Positions 16,234 to 17,720 of a stretch of DNA of 17,720 nt are shown piece after piece; positions within the stretch are counted from its first letter, which is position 1; every line of letters begins with the position of its first letter. Made by a program: the position numbers and the translations under genes. The stretch is from Treponema sp. (GTDB taxonomy: Bacteria > Spirochaetota > Spirochaetia > Treponematales > Breznakiellaceae): the NCBI GenBank assembly GCA_031275035.1, contig JAISPH010000034.1, positions 1 to 17,720 of the forward strand, in the 5' to 3' direction. The notes under the pieces are model-generated. The model was not told the origin of the DNA and did no database searches. It saw only the letters and a program-made list of their open reading frames with translations.

Positions 16234-16568
16234 TATTCAATCTCCAGAGCGGAACTAAAGGTGTCCTCCTCTACCGAGATAAACTTGCTGGTGATAGTAC
16301 CCGCCGCCATAAAGAGGATGGTGCCGGCTATCCAGGGAATAAACTTTTTAAACATCCCCGGCTCCTGCCGCCCCGCGGTGATGAGGCCGATACATTCCGC
16401 AATAAGGGCGATACAGGCAATGCCCTTCACCCAGGGGGAGGAGAGCATTTGCAGCACCATGCCGATCTTCTCGTCAAGGCCAAAGTCGTCGGCGGCCGCG
16501 GAGAATGTACAAATGACCAAAAGCAGCACCAGGGCCGCCATCCGCTTGTTGATAACCAGTTTCTTCAT
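16233..16568 (-). CDS. trbC: TrbC / VirB2-like conjugative pilin precursor
   Basis: The product has 111 residues. It has a basic N-terminus and a signal peptide at 1-26 (MAALVLLLVICTFSAAA, cut before DD). Two membrane helices follow at about 47-65 (WVKGIACIALIAECIGLITA) and 77-97 (FIPWIAGTILFMAAG), joined by the GRQEPGMFKK loop, as in VirB2/TrbC pilins. The C-terminal tail after the second helix is short and acidic. In RP4 TrbC is trimmed and cyclised; whether that happens here is not visible. The ATG has GAGG 6 nt upstream. It is the first trb gene after the inserted toxin-antitoxin module, so it needs either read-through or its own promoter in the 177-bp leader. Confidence 0.9.
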   Translation of the reverse strand: MKKLVINKRMAALVLLLVICTFSAAADDFGLDEKIGMVLQMLSSPWVKGIACIALIAECIGLITAGRQEPGMFKKFIPWIAGTILFMAAGTITSKFISVEEDTFSSALEIE

Positions 16569-16581
16569 AACATACCTCGTT

Positions 16582-16600
16582 TCGGGAAATTCATTCCCGA
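16582..16600 (-). promoter_or_regulatory. hairpin in the trbC leader next to the ribosome binding site
   Basis: TCGGGAA and TTCCCGA are perfect 7-bp arms around a 5-nt loop, ending about 8 nt before the GAGG ribosome binding site of trbC. A second small stem, GGC-GAAA-GCC, lies just upstream (about 16608-16617). No T run follows, so it is not a terminator. It could be an operator half-site pair or an mRNA structure affecting pilin translation. Confidence 0.5.
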
Positions 16601-16629
16601 TAAATTTGGCTTTCGCCTAAGAAGTAGTT

Positions 16630-16644
16630 AGGGGTTATCAGGGG
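16630..16644. repeat. AGGGG direct repeat at 10-bp spacing in the trbC leader
   Basis: AGGGGTTATC is followed directly by AGGGGATTAT, so AGGGG recurs exactly one helical turn apart (16630-16634 and 16640-16644). It lies next to the 11-bp shared element. Same-face spacing suits a regulator site, but five-base repeats can arise by chance. Confidence 0.3.
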
Positions 16645-16648
16645 ATTA

Positions 16649-16659
16649 TTCCAATAGGT
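16649..16659. repeat. shared 11-bp element TTCCAATAGGT, copy in the trbC leader
   Basis: An exact copy of the 11-mer occurs at 17488-17498 inside the antitoxin promoter, in the same orientation. The two copies flank the toxin-antitoxin module. A possible weak promoter overlaps it on the minus strand (TTTACC, 17 bp, GATAAC), which could serve trbC. The element may be a shared operator or the scar of insertion. Confidence 0.5.
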
Positions 16660-16710
16660 AAATAGTTACATATTGATTAAATTGCACGATGAGGAACGGC
16701 GGCAGAGAGA

Positions 16711-16744
16711 ATAAAAAAAATTACCGTTGAAATAGGTATGCGGT
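16711..16744 (-). terminator. weak possible terminator after the GNAT gene
   Basis: Just past the GNAT stop the minus strand shows short alternative 4-bp stems (ACCG with CGGT, or TACC with GGTA) followed by an uninterrupted run of eight T (16720-16713). The T run is good but the stems are short, so this is tentative. Confidence 0.3.
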
Positions 16745-16745
16745 T

Positions 16746-17294
16746 TTACCGATACAAGTCTTTACGCATACTGATTGTTTTTCGGTTTTTGTTATAGAGT
16801 TCGCTGTTTAAAAGAAAATTGTTTTTTTCATAAAAAGTACGGACGCCTTCATTATGCTCAATATCCGCATCCACCGTGAGAAAACGGCAGGCACAATAAT
16901 ATTCGTTACATTTACGGGCGATGGTACGGGCTGAGTCAATCATAAAAGAACCAATCCCCTTGTATGTATTGCTAAAATCCGTAGAAACCGCAAGTTTGGC
17001 AATCTTCATAGCGGGAATAGTCTTAAACGGATACTTGAGATCATGCAGTTCTTTCTCGGAAACCGAGAGTTTGATGGCATCCGCAATCAGGGACATATAA
17101 GCGGCTATTTTCCCGGTGTCGCGTTCCCGCAGAAGCCACGTTAGGGCCACATGATCGTTCTGGGATTGTACGGCTTCTTTATGGAGATATATGTTGTATT
17201 CCTCTACCGGACAAGCGAAGCCGCCTAATGGCGTATCAGAATTCAATTGTTCCAGCTTAAAAGCCCTGCTGCCAACCGTTTTGTTGAATTTCAT
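16746..17294 (-). CDS. GNAT-family acetyltransferase, probable toxin of a toxin-antitoxin pair
   Basis: The product has 182 residues. The N-terminal FACPVEEYNIYLHKEA (26-41) resembles the F-x-C...L..YL...A segment common in TacT/AtaT-type GNAT toxins, followed by the LTWLL strand (51-55). Acetyl-CoA motif A is KIAKLAVSTDF then TYKGIGSFMIDSA (98-122), and motif B contains FYEKNNF (154-160) with the usual Tyr. Two details are unusual: Thr110 stands where QxxGxG proteins have Gln or Arg, and Asn159 replaces the usual Gly. Known members acetylate aminoacyl-tRNA and stop translation; that activity is inferred here. It starts 10 nt after the 50-codon gene with only a weak AGG upstream, so it probably relies on coupling, keeping toxin output lower than antitoxin. 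It is clearly A+T-richer than the trb genes around it. Confidence 0.8.
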   Translation of the reverse strand: MKFNKTVGSRAFKLEQLNSDTPLGGFACPVEEYNIYLHKEAVQSQNDHVALTWLLRERDTGKIAAYMSLIADAIKLSVSEKELHDLKYPFKTIPAMKIAKLAVSTDFSNTYKGIGSFMIDSARTIARKCNEYYCACRFLTVDADIEHNEGVRTFYEKNNFLLNSELYNKNRKTISMRKDLYR

Positions 17295-17304
17295 TGAAGT
17301 GGAC

Positions 17305-17457
17305 CTATTTGAAAAATTTCATAATGAGTTCATCTTCTTTCTTGAGTTTTTTCTCAACGGATTGAGGGACGGGCTTGCGAATCTGCTCTATAATTTCCCG
17401 GATGATTTTCTTGTCTTTTATCTCTGTTGGCTGTACCGGCTTAACTTTCGTACCCAT
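17305..17457 (-). CDS. 50-residue small protein, candidate antitoxin of the GNAT pair
   Basis: The peptide is highly charged, with 13 Lys and 2 Arg against a cluster of Asp/Glu. It has a helix-prone centre (KKIIREIIEQIRKPV, 16-30), a second helix (SVEKKLKKEDELIMKFF, 33-49) and no membrane segment. I see no ribbon-helix-helix fold of the TacA/AtaR kind, so if it is an antitoxin it is of a different class. The ATG at 17457 was chosen because GGAGGAG lies 3 nt upstream and a near-consensus promoter ends just before it. An ATG at 17535 would add 26 residues, but these would be encoded across the promoter. Two-gene layout, order (small gene first), spacing and own promoter are the evidence for an antitoxin role. 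Confidence 0.7.
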   Translation of the reverse strand: MGTKVKPVQPTEIKDKKIIREIIEQIRKPVPQSVEKKLKKEDELIMKFFK

Positions 17458-17460
17458 AAT

Positions 17461-17467
17461 CTCCTCC
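17461..17467 (-). promoter_or_regulatory. strong ribosome binding site fixing the antitoxin start
   Basis: GGAGGAG stands 3 nt before ATG 17457, the strongest Shine-Dalgarno of the window. It decides for the 50-residue product over the longer reading, and contrasts with the weak site of the downstream GNAT gene. Confidence 0.75.
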
Positions 17468-17476
17468 GATGAATTA

Positions 17477-17505
17477 AATATACCCTGTTCCAATAGGTTT
17501 GGCAA
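17477..17505 (-). promoter_or_regulatory. promoter of the toxin-antitoxin module
   Basis: TTGCCA (17505-17500), a 17-bp spacer and TATATT (17482-17477) form a near-consensus sigma70-type promoter. The start would fall near 17470, giving a very short leader. The spacer holds the 11-bp element shared with the trbC leader. Confidence 0.7.
17488..17498. repeat. shared 11-bp element TTCCAATAGGT, copy in the antitoxin promoter
   Basis: Identical to 16649-16659 in the same orientation. It lies between the -35 and -10 boxes, where bound protein would block transcription. Confidence 0.55.
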
Positions 17506-17509
17506 TAGG
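17491..17509. repeat. CAATAGG direct repeat over the antitoxin -35 box (putative operator)
   Basis: CAATAGG occurs at 17491-17497 and 17503-17509, 12 bp apart, covering the -35 box and the start of the spacer. Toxin-antitoxin operons are commonly autoregulated by antitoxin binding to such repeats at the promoter. Binding here is inferred. Confidence 0.45.
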
Positions 17510-17543
17510 CAAAAAAGGATGAAACGATGGCACATAGTCCCTT

Positions 17544-17720
17544 TTACGGACTTTTCTCCCCGCTCCGCAGGAATTCCAGCCGGTCTTCCTGGATCATATC
17601 GGCGGTGGGCAACACCTCGTCAATAACCGGGCCGTCCTTGGTGGCGGTCAGGTGGACGCATAGGTGGATGGTCAACGACAGCCGGGGGATCGTCCCCTTG
17701 ATTTCCTCCCGCAGCAGGTC
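17544..17720 (-). CDS. trbB: C-terminal fragment of TrbB / VirB11-like ATPase (cut by window edge)
   Basis: The last 58 codons are visible. The strand LTIHLCVHLTATKDGPVIDE (16-35) matches the end of the VirB11/TrbB ATPase fold, where a hydrophobic I-V-H-L strand is followed by a turn and a VxEV strand. Position directly upstream of trbC in the canonical trbB-C-D-E order supports the call. Walker boxes lie outside the window. TrbB/VirB11 hexamers power pilus assembly and DNA transfer at the inner membrane. The stop is 38 nt before the -35 box of the inserted toxin-antitoxin module; no terminator hairpin is seen between them, so read-through into the module is possible. Confidence 0.7.
   Translation of the reverse strand, partial: DLLREEIKGTIPRLSLTIHLCVHLTATKDGPVIDEVLPTADMIQEDRLEFLRSGEKSP

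Noticed and set aside
13468..16568. Possible degraded or incomplete trb genes
   Set aside because: trbC, trbD and trbE have full length, intact Walker motifs and coupled starts; no sign of decay apart from the small frame at 7114-7471.
17458..17535. Longer N-terminus (26 extra residues) for the small antitoxin candidate
   Set aside because: The extra codons span the -35, spacer and -10 of a near-consensus promoter, and the strongest ribosome binding site sits at the downstream ATG; AAGGG near 17535 leaves a small chance.
1..17720. CRISPR array, tRNA, rRNA or complete insertion sequence
   Set aside because: No regularly spaced repeats, no tRNA-like cloverleaf noticed by eye and no transposase frame; covariance-model search was not possible here.

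Overview
The window is most of a P-type (Trb) type IV secretion / conjugation operon, read almost entirely from the minus strand (right to left). In transcription order it carries trbB (3' end only), trbC, trbD, trbE, trbJ, trbL, trbF, trbG, a small membrane-protein frame, trbI, a very large Ig-repeat lipoprotein and the first codons of a DNA cytosine-5 methyltransferase. The order trbB-C-D-E-J-L-F-G-I is the one found in integrative conjugative elements of the Tn4371 type, so the window is best read as the interior of an ICE or conjugative plasmid. Relaxase, coupling protein, integrase and origin of transfer are not in view. The host must be a diderm. The relaxed lipobox of the large lipoprotein and the moderate G+C are compatible with a Treponema-like spirochaete, but that is a guess.

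Two foreign-looking, visibly more A+T-rich cassettes interrupt the conserved order. (1) Between trbB and trbC (about 16650-17510) sits a two-gene module: a 50-residue basic/acidic peptide with its own promoter and strong ribosome binding site, followed 10 nt later by a GNAT acetyltransferase of the toxin type. This is a probable toxin-antitoxin pair. Its promoter contains an 11-bp sequence that recurs exactly in the trbC leader. (2) Between trbL and trbF (about 9230-10572) lie a PP-loop ATP pyrophosphatase of the PAPS-reductase/DndC type, in the operon direction, and a plus-strand 79-codon DUF4177-like gene with its own promoter and a hairpin terminator. trbF then appears to have its own divergent promoter.

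Region by region: 1-66 methyltransferase start; 84-5555 lipoprotein with about 16 Ig-like repeats; 5577-7124 trbI; 7114-7471 small membrane protein whose reading frame is broken by one base; 7479-8540 trbG (predicted lipoprotein); 8542-9225 trbF; 9226-9680 divergent promoters, DUF4177-like gene, terminator and a perfect palindrome; 9681-10550 PP-loop protein; 10573-16568 trbL, trbJ, trbE, trbD, trbC, tightly packed; 16569-16745 trbC leader with hairpin and short repeats; 16746-17509 toxin-antitoxin module; 17544-17720 trbB end.

The genes work together as follows. TrbB and TrbE supply ATPase power. TrbC is the pilin precursor and TrbJ a periplasmic pilus-associated protein. TrbD and TrbL are inner-membrane channel parts. 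TrbF, TrbG and TrbI form the envelope-spanning core. The Ig-repeat lipoprotein, translated right behind trbI, is a candidate surface adhesin for mating contact. The methyltransferase and the GNAT module are typical stabilising or protective cargo. No gap longer than 300 bases lacks a gene. No tRNA, rRNA, CRISPR or complete insertion sequence was seen.
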